Below, piece by piece: positions 48,652-58,202 of a DNA stretch of 64,000 nucleotides (within the stretch, counting starts at the first letter, position 1; the number at the start of each line of letters is the position of its first letter). Where the stretch lies: NCBI RefSeq assembly GCF_001191005.1, contig NZ_CP012201.1:186001-250000 (forward strand). Reading direction: 5' to 3'. This stretch comes from Massilia sp. NR 4-1 (lineage in GTDB: Bacteria > Pseudomonadota > Gammaproteobacteria > Burkholderiales > Burkholderiaceae_D). The notes beneath the pieces are model-generated. The model was not told where the DNA came from and searched no databases. It was given only the letters and a program-made list of their open reading frames with translations. The translations under genes were made by a program, and so were the position numbers.

Positions 48652-51474
48652 ATGAAAACTTCTCTCCGCCTCATTTCCGCTGCCGTGCTGTTCAGCTGCT
48701 CGCTGCTGGCCCAGGCTGACATCAAACTGGGCGACAAGCTGCCCGTGTCGCCCGCCGTCAAGGTCGGCAAGCTGCCGAACGGCCTGACTTATTACATCCA
48801 GAAGAATGCGCGTCCGGAAAAGCGGCTGGAGCTGCGCCTGGTGGTGAAGGCCGGTTCCATCCTGGAGGACGAGGACCAGCGCGGCCTGGCCCACTTCACC
48901 GAGCATATGGCTTTCAACGGCAGCACGAATTTCAAGAAGAACGAGCTGATTTCCTACCTGCAGTCGATCGGCGTGCGCTTCGGCGCCGACCTGAACGCCT
49001 ATACCAGCTTCGACGAAACCGTCTACATGCTGCCGATTCCGACCGATAAGAAGGAAAACGTGGAGACCGGCTTCCAGGTGCTGGAAGACTGGGCGCACGG
49101 CGTGGCCTTCAAGGACGATGCCATCGAGAGCGAGCGTGGCGTGGTGCTGGAAGAGGAGCGCCAGGGCAAAGGCGCCATGGACCGCATCAACAAGGTGCTG
49201 TATCCGAAGCTGCTGAACGGTTCGCGCTACGCCAACCGTCTGCCGATCGGCAAGGTCGAGGTGCTGCGCAACTTCAAGCCGGAGGCGATCCGCCGCTTTT
49301 ACCGCGACTGGTATCGTCCCGACCTGATGGCGGTGATCGCGGTCGGCGATATCGAGCCGGCCGAGGCGGAAAAGCTGATCCAGGCCCACTTCGGCCGCCT
49401 GAAGAATCCGGCCAAGCCGCGCGCCCGCCTGTACGCCAAGGTGCCGACCTACAGCAAGCCGGAAGGGGTGGTCATCACCGATCCGGAGGCGGGCGGCAAT
49501 GCGGTCATGATCCGCTATCCGATCTTCGCCAAAGCTGAAGGCCAGACCTATGGCGACTACCGCGCCAAGCTGATCGAAGGCCTGTACACCGGCATGCTGA
49601 ACCAGCGCATCGCCGAACTGACGCAGCAGGCTAATCCGCCCTTCCTGTTCGGCGGCGCGGCCATGGACCAGGTGGTGTCGGGCTACCACGCCTTCAATAC
49701 GCGCGCCGTGCTGGGCAAGGATGGCGCCCTGCCGGCCATCACGGCCCTGCTGCAGGAAGAGCAGCGCGCGCGTCAGTTCGGCTTCAGCGCCGAGGAGCTG
49801 GAGCGCGGCAAGAAGCGCATCCTGCGCGGGATCGAACGCCAGTATCTGGAGCGGGAGAAGTCGGAGTCGGGCGCTTTCGTCAGCGAGTACACGCGCAATT
49901 TCCTGACGCAGGAAACCATGTCCGGCATCGAGCATGAGTACAACATCACCAATGAGCTGGTGCCGAAGATCGCGCTGGAGGAAGTCAACGCCGCCTACCG
50001 CAAGGCAGTGCCGGCGCAGAAGAACAAGCTGGTGGTGTACACCGGCGCCAGCAAGGCGCAGGCGGCGCTGCCGACGTCGGCCGAGCTGCTGGCCACCGCC
50101 GCCGCTGCCGAGAAGCAGACCCTGGCCGCGCACGAGGAAAAGCAACTGGCCAGCCAGCTGATGGAAGCGGCGCCGCAAGGCGGCAGCATCGTCAGCGAAA
50201 GCGTGAATGCCAAGCTGGGCACGACGGAACTGGTGCTGGGCAACGGCGTGAAGGTGGTGCTGAAGCCGAGCGACTTCAAGAACGACCAGGTGCAGCTGGG
50301 CGGCGCGCGCTTCGGCGGCCAATCCCTGTATGGCGTGGCCGATGTGCAGAATGCGCGCTATGCGTCCAGCATTGTCGGCCAGATGGGTGTCAAGAATCTG
50401 AGCCCGCTGGATTTGAACAAGGTCCTGGCCGGCAAGACGGCGCGCGTCTCCCTCAATATTGGCGAGCTGTCCGAGTTCGTCAGCGGCGGTTCGGGCAGCG
50501 CCGATATCGAAACCATGCTGCAGCTGGTATACCTGGGCATGACCCAGCCGCGCCGCGACGAGGCGCTGTTCCAGGCCTTTATCGGCCGCCAGAAGGAAAT
50601 CGCCGGCAATTCCCAGGCCGTTCCGGAAGTGAGCTTCATGAACGCCTTCGTCAAGACCATGTTCAACGATAATCCGCTGGCCCCGGGCCTGCCCAAGCCG
50701 GAGGATTTCGACAAGGTGCAGCTGGACCGTGTGCTGGAAATCTACCGCGAGCGTTTCGCCAGCGCGCGCGGCTTCACCTTCAACCTGGTGGGCAGTTTCG
50801 ACGTGGAGAAGGTCAAGCCGCTGCTGGCCAGCTATCTGGGCACGCTGCCTGCCGGCGAGATTGTCAGCGAGTTCAAGGACCGTGGCGTGCGTCCGGTGCG
50901 CGGCGTGGTCAAGCGCGAAGTGCTCAAGGGTAAAGAGCAAAAGAGCCTGGTGATGCTGACCTTTGCCGGCGACGCCGAGTACTCGCCGGAAGCCCAGCTG
51001 CGCCTGCAGGCGCTGATGGAGGTGCTGAACATCAAGGTCAACGAAGTGCTGCGCGAGCAGAAAGGCCTGATCTACAGCGGCGGCTTCCATGGCGCCCTGC
51101 ACAAGCAGCCGTATGGCGCGTATTCGATCACGCTGAACCTGCCTTGCGGCCCGGACAACGTGGACAAGGTGGTGGCTGCCGCGCTGGAGGAAATCCGCAA
51201 GGTGCAGGAGAACGGTCCCGAGGCGGCGGACCTGGCCAAGGTGAAGGAGGGTTGGAGCAAGGGCGACCTGCGCGCCATGCGCGAGAACGGCCACTGGCTG
51301 TCGCATCTGCAGGCGGTGCAGCAGGACGGCCGCGATCCTGAAGCCATCCTGACCCGCGTCGCGCGCGGCAACGCCGTCACGGCGCAGGACGTGCAGGCCA
51401 CGGCCAAGCGCTACCTCGATCTGGAAAACTATGTGCAGATGGTACTGAAGCCGGAGCCGAAGGCCGGCGAATGA
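48652..51474 (+). CDS. M16-family zinc peptidase (PqqL-like), copy 1
   Basis: 940 aa with a signal peptide (about residues 1-22, ending LAQA). The inverted zinc motif HxxEH is at His81-Glu84-His85 (HFTEHMAF) and the third ligand, Glu161, is in ESERGVVLEE. Two M16 halves follow in one chain, as in PqqL; the second half (about 510 on) lacks a HxxEH. By family it degrades short peptides in the periplasm. The next gene is a paralog whose ATG overlaps this stop (ATGA). It is divergent from ribB. Confidence 0.9.
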   Translation: MKTSLRLISAAVLFSCSLLAQADIKLGDKLPVSPAVKVGKLPNGLTYYIQKNARPEKRLELRLVVKAGSILEDEDQRGLAHFTEHMAFNGSTNFKKNELISYLQSIGVRFGADLNAYTSFDETVYMLPIPTDKKENVETGFQVLEDWAHGVAFKDDAIESERGVVLEEERQGKGAMDRINKVLYPKLLNGSRYANRLPIGKVEVLRNFKPEAIRRFYRDWYRPDLMAVIAVGDIEPAEAEKLIQAHFGRLKNPAKPRARLYAKVPTYSKPEGVVITDPEAGGNAVMIRYPIFAKAEGQTYGDYRAKLIEGLYTGMLNQRIAELTQQANPPFLFGGAAMDQVVSGYHAFNTRAVLGKDGALPAITALLQEEQRARQFGFSAEELERGKKRILRGIERQYLEREKSESGAFVSEYTRNFLTQETMSGIEHEYNITNELVPKIALEEVNAAYRKAVPAQKNKLVVYTGASKAQAALPTSAELLATAAAAEKQTLAAHEEKQLASQLMEAAPQGGSIVSESVNAKLGTTELVLGNGVKVVLKPSDFKNDQVQLGGARFGGQSLYGVADVQNARYASSIVGQMGVKNLSPLDLNKVLAGKTARVSLNIGELSEFVSGGSGSADIETMLQLVYLGMTQPRRDEALFQAFIGRQKEIAGNSQAVPEVSFMNAFVKTMFNDNPLAPGLPKPEDFDKVQLDRVLEIYRERFASARGFTFNLVGSFDVEKVKPLLASYLGTLPAGEIVSEFKDRGVRPVRGVVKREVLKGKEQKSLVMLTFAGDAEYSPEAQLRLQALMEVLNIKVNEVLREQKGLIYSGGFHGALHKQPYGAYSITLNLPCGPDNVDKVVAAALEEIRKVQENGPEAADLAKVKEGWSKGDLRAMRENGHWLSHLQAVQQDGRDPEAILTRVARGNAVTAQDVQATAKRYLDLENYVQMVLKPEPKAGE

Positions 51475-54293
51475 CGCTGGCGCAGGCCTGGATCCGTGCC
51501 GCCGCGCTGGCAGCCTGCGTGCTGCCGGCGCAGGCTGCCGGCATGCCCGGCGCACCGGATACGCGCATCCCGGTGGCGCCCGAGGCCAGGCTCGGCAAGC
51601 TGGAAAATGGCCTGAGCTATTACATCCGCAAGAACGCGCAGCCGGAACAGCGGCTGGAGTTGCGCCTGGTGGTGAAGGCCGGCTCCATGCAGGAGGATGA
51701 GGATCAGCTGGGCCTGGCCCATTTCACCGAGCATATGGCTTTCAACGGCAGCCGCCATTTCAGGAAGAATGAGCTGATCTCCTGGCTGCAGTCGATCGGC
51801 GTGAAGTTCGGCGCCGACCTGAACGCCTACACCAGTTTCAACGAGACGGTCTACCTGCTGCCACTGCCCACCGGCGACAAGGAGAACGTGGAGAAGGGCT
51901 TCCAGGTACTGGAGGACTGGGCCCACGGCCTGAGCCTGCGCGAGGACGATATCGACGCCGAACGCGGCGTGGTGCTGGAGGAATCGCGCCTGGGCAAAGG
52001 TCCGGACCAGCGCATGGGGCGCGTGCTGCTGCCCCGGCTGTTGAACGGCAGCCGTTATGCCGAGCGCCTGCCGATCGGCAAGGACGAGGTGCTGCGCAGT
52101 TTCAAGCCGGAAGCGCTGCGCCGCTTCTACCATGACTGGTATCGCCCCGACCTGATGGCGGTGATCGTCGTCGGCGATATCGAGCCGGACGAGGCCGAAC
52201 GCCTGATTGCGCGCCATTTCGGCGGCTTGAAAAATCCGGCCCAGCCGCGCGAGCGCCTGGAGGTGCCGCTGGTCGCGCAAGGCAAGTCCGGCGTCCTGCT
52301 GGCGACCGACCCCGAGGCCAGCAGCAATACCCTGGCCTTGTGCTATCCCACCCAGCTGCGCAAGCCGCCCCAGACCCATGGCGAATACCGCGAACAGCTG
52401 CTGCAGCTGCTCTTCCTGGGTGTGCTGGGCGAACGCCTGGCCGGGCGCACGGGCGGCGCGGCGCCGCCCTTTGTGGAGCCGGACACCGGCTTCAGTCAGC
52501 TGGTCGGCGATTACGTCAATTTCCAGCTTGCCGCCACGCCGGGGCAGGACGGTGCAGCCGTCACCCTGGCCGCGCTGGTGCAGGAGGTGGAAAGGCTGCG
52601 CCGCTTCGGCATCAATGCGCAGGAGCTGGAACGTTTCAAGAAGATTTATCTGGGCCAGATGGAACGCGCCGATGCGGAGCGGGACAAGGCCTGGTCGGCC
52701 GGCTATGCGCAGGGCTTCGTCGCCCACTTCCTGCACCGGGAACCGCTGGCGGGCGCCGCGTACCAGCTCAAGCTGACGGCTGGGCTGTTCCCGGGTATCA
52801 CGCTGGAGGAAGTGAACCAGACGGCGCGCCGGATTCTGGACCCATCCCAGGCCCGGTTGCTGATTTATACGGGCGGGGAGGGCAAGCCTGCTCCCTCGGC
52901 CGCGCAGCTGCTGGCGGCGCTGGAAACGGCGCAAAATGAACAGGTGGCGGCGCAGGAGGCGCGGCTGCTGCCGGCCAGCCTGATGGCAGCGCGCCCAAGC
53001 GGTGGCCGCATCGTCAGCGAACGCGTCAATCCTGTGCTGGGCACGACGGAGCTGGTGCTGGGCAATGGGGTGACGGTGGTGCTGCGCCCGAGCGATTTCC
53101 AGAACGATGAGGTGCTGCTGGGCGCTTCGCGCTTCGGCGGCCAATCGCTGTATGGCGATGACGACTTCCGCAACGCATATTACGCCAGCCCGCTCACCAT
53201 GAGCATGGGTATGGGGGAGTTCGCCGAGCAGGATATCCCCAAGATCCTGGCTGGACAGAATGCCGCCATCAACTTCAATATCGATGAACTGGCAGAACGG
53301 ATAGACGGCTCGTCCAGCCGCCGCGATATCGAAAGCATGCTGCAACTGCTGTATTTGAGCATGCGCCAGCCGCGTATGGATCAGGACCGCTTCCATGCCT
53401 TTGTCGCTGCACAGAAGGAGTCTCTCGCCAATCTGCATCTGGATTTGAACTCCTACATCTTCCAGCAGATGAATGCGGTCTTGTTCCACGATCATCCGCG
53501 CGCCTTGCAGCATACGCCGCAGGATATGGACCGGCTCAAACTGGAACGCGCGCACGCCATTTTCCAGGAGAGGATGGGCAATGCCCAGGGCTTCACCTTT
53601 TACCTGGTGGGCAGCTTCGATACGGAGCAGGTCAAGCCGCTGCTGGCCAGCTACCTGGGCGCCTTGCCGGTCCAGGCCTTGCCCGAGCAGGCACGGGACC
53701 GCGGCGTGCGGCCGGCGCGGGGCGTGATCAAGCGCGAACTGCGCAAGGGCAGCGAAGAGCAGGGCATCGTGCTGCTCTCCTTCCGCGGCGAAGCGCCTTA
53801 CAGCATAGCCGCGCGGACGGCGCTGGAAGCCCTGGTGGAGGTACTGAACATCCGCATCAACGAGGTGTTGCGCGAGCAGCAAAGCCTGATTTACAGCGGC
53901 TATGCGAGCGGCTGGCTTGACGAACGCCCGTACCAGAACTATGGCATGGTGTTCTATCTGCCTTGCGCGCCCGGGAATGCGGACAAGGTGATGGCCGCCA
54001 TTGCCGCCGAGGCGCGCAAGTTGCAGGAGCGCGGTCCCGAGGCGGCCGACCTGGAGAAGGTCAAGGCCAACTGGCGCATCGGCAACCGCCAGCAGCTGCG
54101 CGACAACGGCTATTGGCTGAACCAGCTGATGGCGGCGCGCATGGAGAAGATCGATCCGGAACTCTTCCTGCATTTCGAGGCGCGCATCGACGCGCTGAAT
54201 GTGGCCGATTTGCGCGAGGCGGCGCGGCGCTATCTGGATCCGGCCAATCATGTGGAGCTGGTGCTCAAGCCGGAGAAAACGGCGGGTCAATAG
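51471..54293 (+). CDS. M16-family zinc peptidase (PqqL-like), copy 2
   Basis: 940 aa, exactly the same length as copy 1 and alignable end to end. Signal peptide ends near LPAQA (about residue 22). The zinc motif is complete: His84-Glu87-His88 (HFTEHMAF) and Glu164 in DAERGVVLEE. So both copies look catalytically competent, unlike the active/inactive pairs known in some M16 dimers. The overlap with copy 1 implies coupled translation in near-equal amounts, which suits a heteromeric complex. Substrate range is unknown. Confidence 0.9.
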   Translation: MTLAQAWIRAAALAACVLPAQAAGMPGAPDTRIPVAPEARLGKLENGLSYYIRKNAQPEQRLELRLVVKAGSMQEDEDQLGLAHFTEHMAFNGSRHFRKNELISWLQSIGVKFGADLNAYTSFNETVYLLPLPTGDKENVEKGFQVLEDWAHGLSLREDDIDAERGVVLEESRLGKGPDQRMGRVLLPRLLNGSRYAERLPIGKDEVLRSFKPEALRRFYHDWYRPDLMAVIVVGDIEPDEAERLIARHFGGLKNPAQPRERLEVPLVAQGKSGVLLATDPEASSNTLALCYPTQLRKPPQTHGEYREQLLQLLFLGVLGERLAGRTGGAAPPFVEPDTGFSQLVGDYVNFQLAATPGQDGAAVTLAALVQEVERLRRFGINAQELERFKKIYLGQMERADAERDKAWSAGYAQGFVAHFLHREPLAGAAYQLKLTAGLFPGITLEEVNQTARRILDPSQARLLIYTGGEGKPAPSAAQLLAALETAQNEQVAAQEARLLPASLMAARPSGGRIVSERVNPVLGTTELVLGNGVTVVLRPSDFQNDEVLLGASRFGGQSLYGDDDFRNAYYASPLTMSMGMGEFAEQDIPKILAGQNAAINFNIDELAERIDGSSSRRDIESMLQLLYLSMRQPRMDQDRFHAFVAAQKESLANLHLDLNSYIFQQMNAVLFHDHPRALQHTPQDMDRLKLERAHAIFQERMGNAQGFTFYLVGSFDTEQVKPLLASYLGALPVQALPEQARDRGVRPARGVIKRELRKGSEEQGIVLLSFRGEAPYSIAARTALEALVEVLNIRINEVLREQQSLIYSGYASGWLDERPYQNYGMVFYLPCAPGNADKVMAAIAAEARKLQERGPEAADLEKVKANWRIGNRQQLRDNGYWLNQLMAARMEKIDPELFLHFEARIDALNVADLREAARRYLDPANHVELVLKPEKTAGQ

Positions 54294-54365
54294 GTGCGTC
54301 CCCGTGCGCCTTGTTTATGTGATAGCCTTGCGTTTCTGATAAGCCGCTCGAAGGAGGAGACACCC

Positions 54366-54893
54366 ATGATCAAAAAAATCAGCCTTGGCCTCATCGTCAT
54401 TCTGCTCGTGATCCTTGGCTTGGCCGCTTCCAAGCCGGATACCTTCGCCGTACAGCGCAGCACCACCATCAAGGCGCCGCCTGAAAAAATCGTCGCCTAC
54501 CTGAACGACTTCCACAACTGGCAAGCCTGGTCGCCGTGGGAAAAGCTCGATCCGAAAATGCAGCGCACGTTCGAAGGCCCGCAGAGCGGCAAAGGCGCGG
54601 TCTACGCCTGGAACGGCAACGACGAGGTGGGGCAGGGCCGCATGGAAATCATCGACAACCCCAGCCCGGCCAAGGTCGGCATCAAGCTCGAATTCATCCG
54701 TCCTTTCGCTTCGCGGAACAGCGCCGACTTCAGCCTGCAGCCAGGCGGCGACGGCACCCAGGTCAACTGGTCCATGAGCGGCCCCATGCCCTTTGTTTCG
54801 AAGGTAATGAGCGTCTTCGTCAGCATGGACAAGATGATCGGCAAGGACTTCGAAAAAGGCCTGGCGCAGCTGAAGGCCGTCGCCGAGAAATAG
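54366..54893 (+). CDS. SRPBCC-family (polyketide cyclase/START fold) protein with N-terminal TM
   Basis: 175 aa from the ATG at 54366, with AGGAGGAG upstream. One hydrophobic segment (about 6-24, LGLIVILLVILGLAAS) anchors it or acts as an uncleaved signal. The SRPBCC fold shows in VQRSTTIKAPPEKIVAYLND, HNWQAWSPWEKLDPKMQRTF and GKDFEKGLAQLK. A lipid- or hydrophobic-ligand-binding role is typical; the ligand is unknown. It lies 72 bases after the M16 pair. Confidence 0.85.
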   Translation: MIKKISLGLIVILLVILGLAASKPDTFAVQRSTTIKAPPEKIVAYLNDFHNWQAWSPWEKLDPKMQRTFEGPQSGKGAVYAWNGNDEVGQGRMEIIDNPSPAKVGIKLEFIRPFASRNSADFSLQPGGDGTQVNWSMSGPMPFVSKVMSVFVSMDKMIGKDFEKGLAQLKAVAEK

Positions 54894-54986
54894 TGTTGTA
54901 GCCGGCGTATGGGGCGCGTGCAAACGGTCCGGCCGGCATATACTAAGGATATTGCCGCGCAAGCGTCCTTCACGCCGAGGTATGCC

Positions 54987-55424
54987 ATGAAAACCCCGTT
55001 TACGCTTGCCCTGGGCGCCGCGGCGCTGTTTGGCGCGGCGGCGGCCGCCGCGGTGGCCTTGCCGGTGCGCGACGACCATCCCATCGTCGGCACCTGGCGT
55101 TTCGTGCTGCCGGATGGTTCCTGCCACGAGGTCTACCGCATCCGCGCCGACGGCACTTCCCTGATCACCAGCGCCTTGGAAGTGGCCGAGACCGAATTTG
55201 TGATTGCCGACCAGCCCGATGAACAGGGCTTCTACGCCTCCAGCGACAAGATCGTGAAGGATAACGGCAAGCAGGATTGCACCGGCGAGATCACCCAGGT
55301 CGGCCAGTCGGTGGCCAGCTTCATCCTGTTCCACCCGTCCAAGAATATGTTCCTGATGTGCCATAAACGCGACACGAAGACCTGCATCGGTCCCTTCGTG
55401 CGGGTGCGCGGCAGCGAGGTTTAG
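54987..55424 (+). CDS. Small exported protein of unknown function
   Basis: 145 aa from the ATG at 54987, the first Met that starts a signal peptide (about residues 5-25, Ala-rich). The mature part has a beta-rich, lipocalin/META-like look: HPIVGTWRFVLPDGSCHEVYR, YASSDKIVKDNGKQDCTGEI, FLMCHKRDTKTCIGPFVRV, with four Cys that could form two disulfides. I do not recognise the family. Its last 4 bases overlap the stop of the convergent AraC gene. Confidence 0.75.
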   Translation: MKTPFTLALGAAALFGAAAAAAVALPVRDDHPIVGTWRFVLPDGSCHEVYRIRADGTSLITSALEVAETEFVIADQPDEQGFYASSDKIVKDNGKQDCTGEITQVGQSVASFILFHPSKNMFLMCHKRDTKTCIGPFVRVRGSEV

Positions 55425-56470
55425 GCGCCCAAGGCCTGTTCGCGCCAGGCGCCGGGGTTGCGGCCCGACCATTCCTTGAAAGCGTGGGTGAAGGCGCTCT
55501 GCTCCTGGAAGCCGAGCAGGAAGGCGATGTCCACCAGGCTCAGGCCGGACTGGCGCAGATAATCCTGGGCCAGGGCGAAGCGCGCCTGGTCCAGCACCTG
55601 CTGGAAGCTGGCGCCGGCCTCGGCCAGCTTGCGCTGCAGGGTGCGCGGGCTGAGTTTCAATTCTTCGGCCACCGGCGCCAGCCGGCCCTGGCCTTGCGCC
55701 AGGCCGCGCAGGATGGCGGCGCGCACCTGGGCCACCACATCGGCTTCCGCTTGGGCCGCGCGCTGGCGCAGCAAGTGTTCCGCATGCTGCTGCAAGACCG
55801 GATAGAGGCTGACGTCCGCATTCGGCACCGGCCATTGCAGCATGCGCGCGTCGAAATAGCCGATATTCGCGCTGGCGCCGAAGTGGGGCAGGGTGCCGAG
55901 CACGCGCTGGTATTCGCCATGGCCGGCCGGGTCGCCGCCATCGTGCATCAAGGCCAGTTCGCCGGTCGGCAACTGCTGGCCCGCCAGCCAGTTGCCGAAT
56001 ACGCGGATACCGGCGAACACGCTGTCGACCAGGTGGCGCTGGGCCACCGGATAGTGGCTGTGCCAGCAATAGGCCGCCGTGCCGTCTGCCACCCGCAATT
56101 CCGAACGGCCCAGGTCATGGGCCAGCTGCTCGTAGCGCATGGTCTGCTCCAGCGCCTGGCCGAAATCGCGGCAGCTGAGCAGGATCAGGCCATACACGCT
56201 GTAGGTTCCCAGTTTGACGCGTTCGCCCACATGCAGGCCGAAATGCGGGTCGTTGCACAGGGCGGCACCGGCATCGAGCAGGCGCACGTAGCTATCGGCT
56301 GGCAAGGCATCGGGCAGCGGCGCCAGCGTGCCGGCGTCCAGGCCGGCCGCCTGTTCCAGCGCCGCCGCCTGCACCCCGCGCGCCGCGGCCGCTTCCAGCA
56401 GGGGCTGCAGATAGGAGCCGGCCACGCGCCCGGCGGTGGTGCGCGGCGCGTCAGGCGGGGAACTTGGCAT
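55421..56470 (-). CDS. AraC-family transcriptional regulator
   Basis: 349 aa. The N-terminal part (about 15-225) is of the Arabinose_bd type (PF12625-like), with GLHVGERVKLGTYSVYGLILLSC; the C-terminal part is the double helix-turn-helix, with PVAEELKLSPRTLQRKLAEAG and SLVDIAFLLGFQEQSAFTHAFKEW. Members often sense fatty-acid or alkyl compounds and control divergent operons. Here the divergent operon is the flavoprotein-glpD-kinase set, 121 bases away. Confidence 0.9.
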   Translation of the reverse strand: MPSSPPDAPRTTAGRVAGSYLQPLLEAAAARGVQAAALEQAAGLDAGTLAPLPDALPADSYVRLLDAGAALCNDPHFGLHVGERVKLGTYSVYGLILLSCRDFGQALEQTMRYEQLAHDLGRSELRVADGTAAYCWHSHYPVAQRHLVDSVFAGIRVFGNWLAGQQLPTGELALMHDGGDPAGHGEYQRVLGTLPHFGASANIGYFDARMLQWPVPNADVSLYPVLQQHAEHLLRQRAAQAEADVVAQVRAAILRGLAQGQGRLAPVAEELKLSPRTLQRKLAEAGASFQQVLDQARFALAQDYLRQSGLSLVDIAFLLGFQEQSAFTHAFKEWSGRNPGAWREQALGA

Positions 56471-56591
56471 AATCGAACAAGGCAGGTGTCATGAATGCGC
56501 AATACCGCCAGCGGCTGGCGGCTTAATCTTGTGTCAATGACTAATGGCGCTTGCCAGTATAGCAAGCGCCCCGCACAGGGGACAAGAAACG

Positions 56592-58202
56592 ATGCGACGC
56601 TGGAATGGCTGGGGGGACGAGGCGATTGAATTCGCCCTGAATGAAGATGCGCTGGGCTTCCTGGCCGCGCGCATCGGCAATGGCAGCCCGGTGGCGGACG
56701 CCAGCTTCGAGCAGGCCTGCGCCCAGCTGGGCGCCTCGCGCCTGCCGCCGCACCGCCTGATCGACACCAGTTCCGAGACCCGGCTGCGCAATGCACTGGG
56801 TCAAAGCCTGCCGGACTGGCTCAAGCTGCGCTATGGCCGCATCGGTCCCGCGCCGGACGGCGTTGCCTTCCCGGAAAGCGGCCAGGAAGTGCGTGAGCTG
56901 ATCAACTATGCGCGGCTGTATGGCGTGGCCCTGATTCCGCATGGCGGCGGCACCAGCGTGGCGGGCCATCTGACGGTGCTTGATCCTTTCCGCCTGACGC
57001 TGGCCGTGAACACCACCCGCCTGTGCCGCCTGATCCATCTCGACCAGCAATCGCAATTGGCGACCTTCGGCGCGGGCGTGCTGGGGCCGGACCTGGAGGC
57101 GGCGTTGCGCGCCCACGGCTTCATGCTGGGCCATTATCCGCAATCGTTCGAATATTCGACCCTGGGCGGTTGGGTTGTCACGCGCTCCTCGGGCCAGCAG
57201 TCGCTGCGCTATGGCCGCATCGAGCAGACCTTTGCCGGCGGCGTGGTGGAAACGCCGCAAGGCACGCTGGAAGTACAGGCCTTCCCGGCATCGGCGGCCG
57301 GCACCGACCTGCGCGAGCTGGTGCTCGGTTCCGAAGGGCGCCTTGGCATTCTGACCGAAGCAACGGTGCGTGTCAGCAAGGTGCCGGAATACGAAGCCTT
57401 CCACGCCGTCTTCTTCCCCGACTGGCAGCAGGCCGAGGTGGCCGCGCGCGAGCTGGCGCAAGGGCGCATGGGATTGTCGATGCTGCGCCTGTCGAACGCG
57501 GTGGAGACGGTGACGATGCTGGCGCTGGCCGGCCACAAGCGTCTGATCGGCGCGCTGGAAACCTGGCTGTCCCTGCGCGGTTGCCGCGACGGCAAATGCA
57601 TGCTGATGATCGGCGCCAGCGGCGGCAAGATCCAGGCCAAGGCTGCCATGCGCGCCGCGCTGGGCCTGTGCCGCCGGCACAATGGCGTGCATATCGGCCG
57701 CATGATGGGCGACAAGTGGAAGCAGAACCGCTTCCGCAACGTCTACCTGCGCAACGCGGCCTGGCAGTACGGCTACGCCATCGACACGGTGGAGACGGCG
57801 GTGGACTGGTCGCGCGTGGAAAGCATGATGCATGCGGTGGAGGGCGCGGCCGAAACGGCGCTGGCCGGGTATAAGGAAAAAGTGCACGTCTACACCCACC
57901 TCTCGCACCTGTATGCGCAAGGGGCCAGCGTGTACACCACCTTTGTCTATCGCCTGGCGGGTGCATACGATGAAGACCTGGCGCGCTGGAAGGCGCTCAA
58001 ACACGCCGTCAGCAGCGCCATCGTGGACAACGGCGGCACCATCAGCCACCAGCACGGCGTGGGCAGCGACCACGCACCTTACCTGGAAGCGGAGAAGGGC
58101 GCAGCGGGCATCGCCGCCATGCAGGCTGTGTTCCGCCACTTCGATCCGGAAGGCCTGCTCAACCCGGGCAAGCTGGTGCCGCCGCAGGGGCTGGCGGCAT
58201 GA
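56592..58202 (+). CDS. FAD-binding oxidase, alkyl-DHAP synthase (AGPS)-like
   Basis: 536 aa from the ATG at 56592 (AGGGGA upstream); the frame is open 16 codons further. FAD-binding PCMH-type domain with LIPHGGGTSVAGHLTV and FAGGVVETPQGTLEV; C-terminal cap with the AGPS-type signature GGTISHQHGVGSDHAPYL. In human alkyl-DHAP synthase this region has three His in a row; here the middle one is Gln, so the exact reaction may differ. AGPS swaps the acyl chain of acyl-DHAP for a fatty alcohol, making an ether bond. First gene of the operon; ATGA overlap with glpD. Confidence 0.85.
   Translation: MRRWNGWGDEAIEFALNEDALGFLAARIGNGSPVADASFEQACAQLGASRLPPHRLIDTSSETRLRNALGQSLPDWLKLRYGRIGPAPDGVAFPESGQEVRELINYARLYGVALIPHGGGTSVAGHLTVLDPFRLTLAVNTTRLCRLIHLDQQSQLATFGAGVLGPDLEAALRAHGFMLGHYPQSFEYSTLGGWVVTRSSGQQSLRYGRIEQTFAGGVVETPQGTLEVQAFPASAAGTDLRELVLGSEGRLGILTEATVRVSKVPEYEAFHAVFFPDWQQAEVAARELAQGRMGLSMLRLSNAVETVTMLALAGHKRLIGALETWLSLRGCRDGKCMLMIGASGGKIQAKAAMRAALGLCRRHNGVHIGRMMGDKWKQNRFRNVYLRNAAWQYGYAIDTVETAVDWSRVESMMHAVEGAAETALAGYKEKVHVYTHLSHLYAQGASVYTTFVYRLAGAYDEDLARWKALKHAVSSAIVDNGGTISHQHGVGSDHAPYLEAEKGAAGIAAMQAVFRHFDPEGLLNPGKLVPPQGLAA

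Noticed and set aside
48598..54290. Two antisense frames near 950 and 985 residues opposite the M16 pair
   Set aside because: Same reason: the M16 genes have zinc motifs, signal peptides and ribosome sites, while the antisense frames have none.
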